Assembly: GCF_904849725.1 (NCBI RefSeq)
Contig: NC_058523.1
Location: forward strand, 113,524,189-113,588,188
DNA from: Hordeum vulgare subsp. vulgare
Lineage: Eukaryota; Streptophyta; Magnoliopsida; Poales; Poaceae
DNA length: 64,000 nt
Reading direction: 5' to 3'
The notes beneath the pieces are model-generated. The model was not told the DNA's origin. It did not search any database and was given only the letters and a program-made list of their open reading frames with translations. This document shows positions 49,169 to 60,900 of this stretch, one piece after another; the stretch's first letter is position 1, and every line of letters starts with the position of its first letter. Both the position numbers and the translations under genes were made by a program.

Positions 49169-50585
49169 TGTAAGTGCATCTAGTGCCCCTTAGTGATTTT
49201 GGTGGTTTGAAGACTTATAGGTTAAGTATCTAATGTGTTTTTAGTGTACACATGATCTATAAGTCATTGAGAAGTTTGAGATATTTGAAGAATATCGACC
49301 CCTAAAAATATATGTCTTCGGTTGAAGAAATAGGTCTGAAGCTGAAGAAATGAATCGCGAAGAATTTACGATGAAATTGATATTCCTCATGAAGATATTG
49401 ATATTGAGAAGATCGGTGGTTCCTGAAGAAAATCATTGTGAAGAAATTGAAGCGTGAAGATTTTCGTTTTCTGTTTTACTTTCTTCGCATTTGATGAATA
49501 GGAACACCGTACTGTTAAAGGGGGTCACAGTAACACTATGGAATGGATTTCCTCATGATGCTCAACCCAAGCCAAATCCTACCAAAAGCCCCAAGTGAGG
49601 AATGTGAGTGACATGAGGACTCTCACAGTTGAGAGTCCCGACCGTTTCGATAAGCCTCGCCAAGTCACTGATCTTATCCACTCCAACGGTCATATTATTT
49701 AAGGGCATTAATGTCAAATCCTGTCGGGATGCTCCCAGGCTATAAATAGCCACCCCCCACAACCACTAGCTGGTTGGCTGCTCCGCTAGAAACTGACACT
49801 TGTCATAAGAGCAACCCAATTCCTCAGAGCTTTCGAGAGTAAATCATCAGTGAGGAAATACACCACCCACCGAAACCACAAACCAAACCTAGTGATTGAG
49901 CATCACTGAAGAAGTTGTTCCTGTGTGGGACTGAAGCCTTTTACCTTTGAGGACTGTGCATCCTCCAGACGGTTAGGCGTCATGGTCTAGAGCAATCCAG
50001 CAGTCAATTGTGGATCGTTGGGTGACCGAGTTTGTGAGGGTTTGGAAGTCTGCCCTGAAGACTTACCACGAGTGTTGGGCGAGGACTGTGTGTCCTTAGC
50101 TCAAGGAGAATACGGTAGGGACTGTGTGTCCCGGGACTGGGTGTCCTTTTGGTTTAAATACCAAGCCGCTCCAAACCAGATGTTAAACTGTCACAGCAGT
50201 TGGATCTGGGTCATCAACAACAGTCTTCACTAAGAATCGGGTTCTAATTCCTCAACTCTTTACATTGTCTGTATTATGTGTTGATGACATTCACTGTGAC
50301 TGTTTGAAGAATTTGCTGAAGACTTTCTCTGAATTTCCTCAACCCCAAATTCTTAACTTGAGCTAATCATCATCTGTATTCTGCGTGCCTGCTTGCTGTG
50401 CAATCTGTTTTTCATAATCTACACTCTGTAATACTGCTATTGTGAACGATTGCACAACTGATCCTTAACTGTTTCCGCTGTAAGTTAGTCATCAGTGAGG
50501 AATTTCCTCAAAAGGAATTTCCTCAGTGATGAAATTCTAAAAATCTCGTATTCACCCCCCCTCTAGTCGATATAACGCACTTTCA
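49169..50585 (+). repeat. M2 5' LTR
   Basis: 1,417 bp with TATA box TATAAATA at 49741-49748. Preceded by the target duplication ATAAG and followed after two bases by the primer site. Confidence 0.94.
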
Positions 50586-50587
50586 AT

Positions 50588-50599
50588 TGGTATCAGAGC
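50588..50599 (+). other. M2 primer-binding site (initiator tRNA-Met)
   Basis: TGGTATCAGAGC two bases after the LTR end. Confidence 0.9.
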
Positions 50600-50652
50600 A
50601 AGGTACTCCCTTGTTCTTTGTGATTTTGGTTTAACCACCTGGAGTTTTAGTT

Positions 50653-53196
50653 ATGTCGACTGCAGGCATGTTTAAGGTGACTGCAGCATGTCCTACCTAC
50701 GAGGGAAAGAACATTCCCTTCTGGAAGAACAAAATGCAAATGCATCTACAAGCTATAGACAATGATCTCTGGTATATTGTGGAAAATGGTGTCCCCATCA
50801 TTTCTGCTAGTGTCACTGCAGCTGATGTGAAGAAATTCAAGCAACTCGATTCTCAAGCGAAGAACATCATCTGTGGTCATCTGAGCTCTGGCCAGTTTGG
50901 AAGAGTAAGTGCCTTAGGCTCTCCAACACTGATCTGGGAGAGACTGTGCAAGGTAAATGAAGGAGTATCAACCCAACGCGACTCTCGTGTTGATATTCTT
51001 CGCAATCTCTTCAATCGCTTCAAGAGACATGACAATGAAAGCTGTCAAGACACCTTTGATCGCCTCACTGACATATCAAATGAACTGCAAGCACTGGGAG
51101 CTCGAGACATCACTGATCACGAAGTTGTGAAGAAACTGCTGAGATCTTTGGATTCTTCATTTGACACTTTAGTTCTGATGATTCAAGAAAGACCAGACTA
51201 CAAGATGCTAGATCTTGCTGATATCCTTGAAAGGCTAAATACTCATGAATTCCAGCTAGAAGAAAAGAGAGATCTATATGGACAAAGCTATTCCAGACCA
51301 CGTGCACTGAAGGCAAAAGCAATTTCCTCATCTGAAGAAGAAGACACAGATGACAGCAGTTGTGACCCTGAAGAATTTGGTCAGGAACTTGCAATGCTTG
51401 TGAGGAAATTCCAGAGATTTACACGACGAGGCCAGTTCGGTAAATCATCAAGAAGAGACATGAGGAAATCAGAATCTGCATCTGAGGACTACAAGAAACG
51501 GACCTGTCACAAGTGCAAGAAATCAGGTCATTACATTGCTGATTGTCCTCGCTGGGGAAAGGAATCAAAGAAGAATAAATACAAGGATGACAGTTCTGAT
51601 GACTCAAGGAAGAAGAAGAAATCCTCAAAATCCTCATCTTCAAAGTCCTCCTCACACAAGAAGACTAGCTTCAGAAAGGCTCGGGCACTTATTGGCAAGG
51701 AAATGGATTCCGAGGCAGAATCAGAAGAATGTGATGAAGAAGGCTCTGGAGAAGAGTCAGAATCCGGACAGGCTAGTATTGCACTAGCAACCAATTTCAT
51801 CAGCAAGGCAATCTTCAATCTTGAAGAAAATGAGTGCACCATCCATACTGATGACTATGCTGATGACTTCGCTCCAACCTATTGCTTCATGGAAAAAGGT
51901 TCAAAGGTATCACATAATGCCTCCTCCTCTGATTCAAGTGACTGTGAACATGATGATTACAAAAAACCCAGTTAGAGTAAACTTGCCATCATTGCCACTA
52001 AACAACAAACTGCTCTGGAAAAACTTCAAAAACTGCTAGACAAAAGTGATGATCTGTTGAATGAAGAAATGAATCTTAATCAAATCCTCGCTGATGACAT
52101 GAAAAATCTTCAGTCTAGATTTGATATTCTTCAGGATCATTATGATACACTCCTCACTGATCATGAGAAGCTTTCCTACAAATTTCTTCAAAGGAAGCTT
52201 GATCTTGAGAAACTGAGGATGTCTTATGATGATCTTCGTATGGAAAATGATTCATTACTAGCTCAACAGATCAGCGCTAGTCAAGTTGAATTTATTCCTC
52301 CATGTCTTAAATGCATTGATCGTGAAACTGCTAATTCTTCACCAGAATCTTCAAATGCTACCACTGCTACAAATTCTTCAACTGCACCTGTTGTGTCTAT
52401 TTCCTCACTTGAGGAAAACACAAATATCACTGATGAAAATGCAGGGTTGAAGGAATTGTACGTGACAGGCATGGACAAAAGCCTCAAAGGACATCAAATC
52501 CTTTGTGATATGCTCAAAAATCAGATCTTGAACAGGAACCCGAGGAAAGAAGGAATTGCCTTTGAGAGGAAACTGAATGCTGATGGATCTTATTGGAAAC
52601 CTGAGCAGTATCCCAAAACCTCATGGGTTGCTGCTACTGGGCCTCCTTTTGATCCATCTAATCTAACTGGCTTCTCATGTGAATTATCCTATTCCTCTGA
52701 TAAGTCATTTGATTCCAACTATAAACTGTTCAAAAATCAATCTGGTGAAGTTTTTGCTCGATATGTTGGAACTAACTGCAGGAATGGCCCTCCTCTGAAG
52801 AAAATCTGGGTTCCCAAAAGTTGTCTTGAAAATCTTCAAGTGAATGTCCTCATGACATCACCTCTGAAGAATCTGAACCCCAGATCAAATTACTCAGGAG
52901 GACCAAAGTCTTCAAAAGGATCAAAATCCTCAACTGGTCAAAACTATGCTCATACCCGTGCTTATGCGTCTAACATGCAGGGAAACTACAAGGAATATGA
53001 TTATGAGCGCTATTCTTCAAATCATTATGTTCATAAATCCTCAAACCAGTTCTCCGCATACTCATATGAGTACTTTAACCCCCCTACTGTTAAAAGAAGT
53101 GCATTAGCTTCAATGCCACCTTTCTCATATGGTGCTCGCAGGATGATGAACGCTTTGCCACCCCTTCATATGTGGGTGGTGAAGAAATCAAACTAA
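50653..53196 (+). pseudogene. M2 gag with C-terminal extension
   Basis: Start ATG 50653 (MSTAGMFKVTAACPTYEGK), 66 bp into the interior. Residues ~20-230 are the copia-type Gag core. A zinc knuckle, CHKCKKSGHYIADC, starts at residue 285. An acidic, Ser/Lys-rich segment follows. From 51907 the frame enters an extension not found in M1. A TAG at 51973 breaks it, but the frame continues to the natural TAA at 53194-53196. The extension has a coiled coil (NLQSRFDILQDHYDTLL, LQRKLDLEKLRMSYDDL; about 52060-52270) and a C-terminal part with NGPPLKKIWVPKSCL. Without the TAG it would be a Gag of about 848 residues. Confidence 0.88.
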
Positions 53197-53403
53197 TCAC
53201 TTCTGCAGGTCAGGTCTCCAGATGAAAATCATCATCTGAAGAATTTGCTGGAGACCTGAAGAAATGCTTGATTGGACGCAAGCTAATGATTGATGAAATA
53301 GAAATATTTCACACGTCCTTACATTTCTGTTATGATGAAATTAGTATCATATTCTTCAAACTTGAAGCATATGAGATGGTAAGCTTTACTAATTCATCTG
53401 CAG
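51907..53403 (+). other. M2 putative retained intron (coding) between gag and protease
   Basis: 1,497 nt, divisible by three. It begins AAG/GTATCA and ends TTCATCTGCAG/GAT, both cuts on codon boundaries. A CTAAT branch-like box lies just upstream of the acceptor. Element M1 has AAG joined directly to GAT at 30472/30473. The segment encodes the Gag extension up to the TAA at 53194, then further stops (for example near 53257). A 3-nt AGG microhomology at the ends means a plain deletion in M1 is not excluded. Confidence 0.6.
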
Positions 53404-56400
53404 GATGACAAACCCAAAAATACTGAGTGGGTTCTCGATAGTGGCTGCACACATCACATGACTGGTGATAAAAGCCTACTGATGAATATGCCACTAACTC
53501 CATCACCTCTGAAGAAAATCACATATGCTGATAAAGGTAAAAGCAAGGTATTGGGACTTGGCAAAGTAGCTATTTCCAAGGATAGGCATATGGACAAAGT
53601 GATGCTTGTTGAATCCCTTGGTTTTAACCTCATGTCAGTCTCGATGCTTTGTGATCTTGATATGATTGTTATCTTTGGTAGATATAGATGTGTAGTCATC
53701 ATGGAATCTGACAGATCCAAAGTCTTCGAAGGTGTAAGAAGAGGGGATTTGTACATTGTTGACTTCTCTACAGGTCCTCAACCAGCCACTTGCTTACTAG
53801 CAAAAACCTCAGAAGGATGGTTGTGGCACAGAAGACTAGGTCATGCAGGCATGAGGAATTTGCACACACTTGCAAGGAAGAAGCATGTCATTGGCATCGA
53901 ATCTGTCAAATTCCTCAAGGATCATCTCTGCGGTGCTTGTGAATCTGGGAAAATGACCAGATCCAAGCATCCCTCCAAAACCATCATGACCACTACCCGT
54001 CCATTTGAATTGCTTCATATGGATTTGTTTGGACCTACTCACTATGCAACACTAACCAATGCAGCATCTCTATATGGCTTTGTCATAGTTGATGATTATT
54101 CCAGATACACCTGGGTGCATATCATAGTGTATAAAACCGAAGTGCAGGAAATCTTCAAACGATTTTCTTCAAGGGCCTCGACGAACTTGGGCATCAAGAT
54201 CAAACATATTAGGAGTGATAATGGAACCGAGTTCAAAAACACTGGTCTTGATGATTATCTTGATGAACTTGGTATTACTCACGAATTGTCTGCTCCTTAT
54301 ACTCCTCAGCAGAATGGTGTCGTCGAAAGAAAGAACAGGACTCTGGTTGAAATGGCAAGAACTATGCTGGAAGAATATCAGACTCCTCGTCGAATCTGGC
54401 CTGAAGCAATCAACACTGCATGTCATATCTTCAACAGGGTATATCTTCACAAATTCCTCAAGAAAACCTCATAGGAACTCCTCACTGACAAGAAACCCAA
54501 TGTAAGTTATTTCAAAGTCTTCGGTGCAAAATGCTGGATTAGAGATCCTCACCATAGCTCAAAATTTGCACCTAAGGCACATGAAGGTTTTATGCTCGGT
54601 TATGGAAAGGACTCGCACACCTACAAAGTCTTCAACAACTATCACAACAAAGTTGTTGAGACTGTAGATGTGCGGTTCGATGAAACTAATGGCTCGCAAA
54701 GAGAGCAATTGCCTTCTGATCCAGATAAGCTGTCTCCTGAGGAAGCAATAAAACTTAAACCTACTGAAGACATTGTTCCCACTGAGGAAATTGGTGAAGA
54801 AACAATCCCCATCGCTGATGAAAGACAAGAAGATGTTCCTGAGGAAATTGCAACAACACCACTTCCTCAGCCCAGACAAAATCCTCAACCAGCTCATCCA
54901 AGGATTGCAAATGAAGTAGAACTTGACAAAATCCTCAACGACATCAACGCGCCAGGTCCTCTCACTTGCTCAAAAGCTTCACATTTAGTTAACTTTTGTG
55001 GGCATTTCTCTTTTGTATCTATCACAGAACCCTCAAAAGTAGCTGAGGCTTTTCTGGAACCGGAGTGGATCCAAGCCATGCAAGACGAACTTCTTCAATT
55101 CAAGCTGAATGACGTATGGGAGCTCGTCAAACGACCCGATCCTCGCAAGCATAACATTATCGGCACCAAGTGGATTTTCCGAAACAAGCAAGATGAGGAC
55201 GGTCAAGTGGTGAGGAACAAGGCACGACTTGTAGCCCAAGGCTACACCCAGGTTGAAGGAATAGATTTCGATGAAACTTTTGCACCTGTTGCTAGACTTG
55301 AAGCTATTCGAATTCTACTTGCTTATGCTAATCATCATAACATCATCTTATATCAAATGGATGTGAAAAGTGCATTCCTCAATGGTAAGCTTGAGGAAGA
55401 AGTATATGTTGCTTAGCCCCCAGGTTTTGAGGATCCAAAGAATCCAGACAAAGTCTTCAGACTCAAAAATGCTCTGTATGGCCTCAAGCAAGCCCCTCGG
55501 GCATGGTATGATACATTGAAGGAATTCCTCATGAAGAAAGGCTTCAAACCTGGTTCACTCGATCCAACTCTTTTCACAAAATCTTATGATAATGAAATGT
55601 TTGTATGTCAAATTTATGTTGATGATATCATATTTGGTTGTACTGACAAAAGATACAGTGATGAATTTGCCTATATGATGAGTGAAGAATATCAGATGTC
55701 TATGATGGGGGAGCTGAAATTCTTCCTAGGTCTTCAAATTCGTCAACAAAACAATGGAATCTTCATATCACAGGAGAAATACCTCAAGGATGTTCTGAGG
55801 AAATTCGACATGCATGAATGCAAAGGTGCCAAGACTCCAATGCCTACCAACGGTCACCTCGGCACTGATGAAAATGGTAAAGATTTCGATCAGCAGGTAT
55901 ACCATTCTATGATTGGCTCTTTATTGTATCTATGTGCATCTAGGCCAGACATAATGCTTAGTGTTTGCATGTGTGCACGTTTTCAAGCAAAACCGAAGGA
56001 ATCACACCATAAGGCTGTGAAACATATTCTTCGATACTTAGCTCACACACCAACACTAGGATTATGGTATCCCAAGGGCTCCAATCTTCATCTGGTAGGG
56101 TATTCTGATTCAGACTATGCTGGTGACCGTGTGGATCGCAAGTCAACATCTGGCACATGCCATTTCCTCGGAAGATCACTTGTTTGCTGGTCCTCAAAGA
56201 AGCAGAACTGCGTATCACTCTCCACTGCCGAAGCTGAGTACATTGCTGCTGGTTCTTGCTGTGCTCAATTACTATGGATGAAGCAAACCCTCAAGGACTA
56301 CGGCATCAACATGAAGAATGTGCCTCTCTACTGTGACAATGAGAGTGCTATCAAGATTGCCTACAACCCAGTACAGCACTCGAAGACCAAGCACATCCAG

Positions 56401-56568
56401 ATTCGTCATCATTTTCTTCGGGACCATGTCCTCAAGGGCAATATCCTCATCGACCATGTGAAGACTGATGATCAACTGGCTGATATCTTCACTAAGCCCT
56501 TGGATGAGAAAAGGTTTTGCAAGTTGAGGTGTGAGCTAAATATCTTAGATTCTTCAAATGTTTTGTAA
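53404..56568 (+). pseudogene. M2 protease-integrase-RT-RNase H
   Basis: The frame is the same as gag. Protease WVLDSGCTHHMTG (Asp at 53437); integrase finger HRRLGHAGMRNLH...CGACESGK (53829-53955); core [52 protein letters not shown] (55160), [36 protein letters not shown] (55615); RNase H LVGYSDSDYAGDR (56093), STAEAEYIAAG, YCDNESAIK; end ADIFTKPLDEKRF...NVL, TAA 56566-56568. In-frame stops are at 54472 (Tyr in M1) and 55414 (a Gln position, CAG to TAG). No independent ATG is needed if the gag intron is spliced. Enzymes would act in the virus-like particle. Confidence 0.92.
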
Positions 56569-57295
56569 AAACATGCACACATCCTAACACTTATGCAAAG
56601 TTGATGACTTAGATGTGCAACACATGATGAAACGATTTTCTTCAACCGATGAAGAAAGTCACTCTGAATGTGAAGAAATCAACGAAGAAATTGATTCTCA
56701 GGGCCCTACGACAATTGTACGCGGCGTCTGTAATCAACTTTCTTATATGGTGGGCAACGCCACCGCCCAATGTGAAATTCCTCAAGTTGATTTTCTTCAA
56801 ATGATCAAATTCCTCACAATGCATTTTTCATCAAAACAGCTGTTCTTAATAGTGATGATCTATTGCAAAATCTTCAAAAACACTTGATGACTTTCATTTG
56901 CCTAGGTAGACTGAGATTTCTAGTCCTCAACAGCATTCACTTATTGCTATTTCTTCAAGTTGATGTTTCTGCTAAGTGAATGTGATCGGACCCGATCTTC
57001 CCTCTATGCTATACTTATCCAGTCTATTCAATTCTTCATATGCGTTCTACTTGAAACTTTGTTCCAAATCCTCACTTCATCCTTGTCAGCTGATGATTTT
57101 GTAACGAAAATCCTCAAATCTTCGAAAAATTGTTTTCTTCAAAGGAACAGTAATTGAACCCCCACTTCCCACGATTGGATAGCCACGATCTCCACTATCT
57201 CCACCGCATCGTACGGGAGCTACACGTGTCCTGCGGAGACGTAGAGGCAAGGGCTATTCGGTCCGAAACTTTCGCGCCAAACAGTAACTTCGGGC
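56569..57295 (+). other. M2 spacer between pol and ORF3
   Basis: Non-coding, rich in CTTCAA/CCTCAA short repeats, matching M1 4207-3440 in outline. Toward the end it turns GC-rich. Confidence 0.55.
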
Positions 57296-57304
57296 TATAA
57301 ATAT
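57296..57304 (+). promoter_or_regulatory. M2 internal TATA box upstream of ORF3
   Basis: TATAAATAT preceded by GGGC and followed within 60 bases by a C/T-rich and then CGCCGCC-rich leader like a plant 5' UTR. The matching M1 position reads TTATTAATATG (minus, 3421-3434), weaker. It is 270 bp upstream of the predicted ORF3 intron donor. Confidence 0.5.
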
Positions 57305-57575
57305 GTCCTTAACCCCCTCGGTATCATCTTCTTCGCCTCATCGCTCTCCTGCCACAGCACACCGAACCCTAGCGCCACCGCTGGAAGTCTTGACGCCGGC
57401 AAGGAAGAGCCTCACTGCCTCAACCTTCTCGCCGCCAGGATCACGCCGAAGAAGGAACATCTACGTCCGCCTCCGCCGTAGACGTCCTCTGCTGCCAAGT
57501 TAGGGTGCATTGGACACTTGACCGAAGAACCTCTCCAACACCACCTTTTTCTGTTCTTCGTTCGCATCTTCCAGG

Positions 57576-57911
57576 GTAATTATATCCCATTTTTACAACA
57601 GATTAGATCTAAAATTTTACCTCTCCCTTGTGAAATCTGTTTTTCTTCAAGATACGATGCGCACATGATTCCTCACACACTATCCATCACCACAATCATT
57701 GATGAACTAGCTAAGCATCTAAGATTTTCACGAGATTCCTCAATTGTGCGAATTTTTGGATCTGTACAACTCTGGAACCCAAGAACAGAATGCTTAAGCA
57801 AATTCCTCAACCACTGGTTATATTCCTCAAACTGTCAAACTTTTCATTTTCCTCAAATCTGAGAACGCATATGACCTCTCCAAATTCCTCGCAACTATAC
57901 TCTGTTCACAG
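57576..57911 (+). other. Predicted 5'-UTR intron upstream of M2 ORF3
   Basis: Donor CAGG/GTAATT at 57576, acceptor TCTGTTCACAG at 57911, 336 nt, ending eight bases before ATG 57920. M1 has the same arrangement with 337 nt. Confidence 0.5.
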
Positions 57912-57919
57912 GTACACAC

Positions 57920-60900
57920 ATGTCAGCTGATGAATCTATCGGTTCTCATCACATTAACTCATTTGCAGCGTTTCTGGAAGAAACTCTTCAAGGCTCATCA
58001 GAATCCTCAAGAGTTCAAAATCCTCAGATAGTTCCTCGTCTGAAGAAAATGGAGGAAGAAAGGAAACAGAGGGGAGGAAAGAAACTGGAGCAGAACACAG
58101 CTGTGGACATTCCTGATGACAAATACATGGACTACTGCACGCCTGATGATGAACCTGAGACTATGCCTAAAAGGAAGATTAGGCTGCAGAAAATTGAACG
58201 CAGATGGGCAAAGGAGTGGAAGGAGTACAGGTTTGTGACTCCAAAGTATGCGAAGAAATTCGCCTTGAAGCCTCCTGGCAGAAGGGCCCCGCTTGAGGAT
58301 CATCAAGTTGCTCATCCCTCAAGTCTTATGACACTTGATGACTACCTAGAAGAAAAAGAAAGGCATCTGGCCAAGCTCAAGAAGCAAGCAGAAACAGCAG
58401 TGAAGAAATTTCATGAATCTTCAGCTGCTGCCTCCGGTGCTGCTCATTCCTCAGCAGCAGAAACATCAGGCTCTGAGATTCCTCAACCAAAGTCTGTGCC
58501 AGCAAAGGCAAAAGCTTCAAAACCCCAAGAAAAGGTTGCACAGACTTCTGTCACCAAACCCTCTGCGCCAAAACCCTCGGTTCCAAAATGGTCCACACCA
58601 AAACCATCAGCGCCAAAACCCTCAGCACCAATCGCAGCTTCACCAAAGTCCTCAACTCCACCTCCAAAGCCAGTACAGAAGAAAGTCGTGAAGACTACGA
58701 CTGCCAGCTCAAGCTCCTCACTCCCAGCTGCAACTAGCTCGGAGACAAAGTCTTCAACTCCCCATGTGAAGACTTTGGCTACTACTGAACCTGCACCTCT
58801 GGCCAGTCCAAGCAAAATCATCACAGTCCCGTCTACATCATGATGATGAAACTCTGGAAGCCATCATCAGGAACAAACAAGAAAGGGTAGCACAAGCATC
58901 AGGCAGTGCTATTCCTCTGGCGATGGACCCCAAGGTCCTCCTCGATTTCATCAATGTGTGGTATGAAGATCCAAACACACCCATTGATGATTTGAAACTT
59001 CCTCCTGGTGTCAGCCACATGGTGGCTACTTTCATAAACAAAGCCAAGTGGAAGGAACAGAAGGCCAAGCAGGCAAAGATTGCAAAGGCCAGAAAGGTGA
59101 AATTCCTCAGATAGAATGTTCTCAAACTGACGCCTGAAGCATTGGTGTCCACCCAGGCAGAACTGCAAGTCTTGACTGACAAGTGTGAGAAATTGTCAGA
59201 TCGCACAAGCATCAAAAGCAATTTCATCAAGCTAGCCACTAGTGCTTTTGATGACTACAACAGACGTCACCCCCACCAGCACCAACTCCTCAGCCCCTGG
59301 TTGAACAGCCAAAAGATGCATCTCCTGTTGAGGAGGAAATTCCTCAAGCTGAGGAACAATTCCAAGAGCGCCGTGCTGATGAGCCGGCCATTGAAGAAAT
59401 CGTCACTGAGACCGCTCCTGATGAAACTGCAAACCCTACTGATCCAGCTGCTTCACCAAAGCAGGCTGATGACTATGTTCCAGCTGGTTCCTCACTGCCA
59501 GCTGAAGAATCTGTTAAGGATACACCTTCCCCAAAAATTTCAAAGGTGAAGAAGTTAATTCCGTCTGCATCAGACGCGAAAAAGACAAGGGCTGCTGAGA
59601 AGGAAGCAAAGAAGAGAAAAGCTTCCTCAGCAGAAGAAAAGATTGAGGCAAAACGCCTCAAGGAAATTGAAGAATCTGCCCCACTGGACCCGGTGCCTCT
59701 TAATGTTGCACCCTCATTTGAAATGGTCGTCGTTGGTGACCACACTACGAGGGCAGATGAAGAAATGAAGGATGCTGCCTCTGAGGAGCATACTGATGAG
59801 GAAATACAGATTGATGACAGTCCTCAACCTCATATTCCTCAGAAAAAGACTACTGAAGCCTCAGCTGCAGCAGCTGATGAATCTGCTTCTGCCACAAAGT
59901 CAGCTGATGAAAATCAAGCTGAAGAAAATGTCCAGTCTGAGCAGGCTCATCCCACTGAACAAGCTGATCAAACTCCTCAAGCTGAGAAGGATGAAGAAAT
60001 TCCTCAGCCTGATGCTCAGCTAGAACAAGAAATTCCTCATCCTGAGGAAACTGCTGAAGCAAATGTTCCCGCCCCTGACAATGAATTCATTGTCCTCAAC
60101 CCAGAATCTGCCATGGTTGTTTCCCCTCCCATTCCTCAGCACAATCTCAATCCAGTTCAGCGCCTGCCATTCTCGAAGAGGCCCAAGTTTCAGAAAGAGA
60201 ATTTCTTTGAGGAACGTATGTATTTCATCGGAGAGAATCCTTATGACAAGCCTCAAATGAGGCATCTGAAGTTTTGGACAAGTACGCAGATGAACTACTA
60301 TGCTTCTGTGCTCTGTGGCCGCAACAAGATATTCCAGCACAGGCACATTCCTCATGCTGACCTTGAAGAAATTCCCTGCATGGAACCAGTCCTCAGTGTC
60401 CTACATGATGCAGGTTTGCTCCCTATGTGCTCTGACATATCAGATTGGAATAGTGAGTTAATTCTTCAGTTCTATTCAACTCTGCACATTTCGGGCAATG
60501 CTGATGACATCAACACTTGGGTGTTCGACTGGATGACCCAAAATACTCACTACAAGGCTCCAGCGTCTGAACTCCTCAGAGAACTGCCCGTACCAATTCC
60601 TTCAGAAGGGGCAGTGAAGCTTTATGGTGAGCGTGAGCTGCCAAATGGAATGATGGAAGTCCTCATGAAGCCTTTGGCTGCAGGAAAACCCTCAAGAACC
60701 ACATTCCTCGTCCATGAGCTAAAGTACACACCACGGTCTGTCTACCGCATTCTCTGCAGTGTGCTAGCGCCAGTCAAAGGCCATGATGATGACGAAGATG
60801 TCGTCGGCCTCATGAAGAACATCCTCTTCAACATCATTCACGGTATCCCCATGAATATCCATGATTTCTTCTTGAGGACTTTGGCTGACAATGCAATGTG

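Noticed and set aside
50588..50599. TGGTATCAGAGC stretches as tRNA gene fragments
   Set aside because: They are primer-binding sites next to LTR ends; no cloverleaf surrounds them.
51419..51842. Minus-strand frames opposite M2 gag (and plus-strand frames opposite M1 gag)
   Set aside because: They mirror the low-complexity Ser/Lys/Glu region of Gag and are shadows of the real frame.
57303..57503. Ser/Arg-rich small ORF just after the internal TATA box of M2
   Set aside because: It sits in the predicted 5' UTR and does not appear as the same frame in M1.
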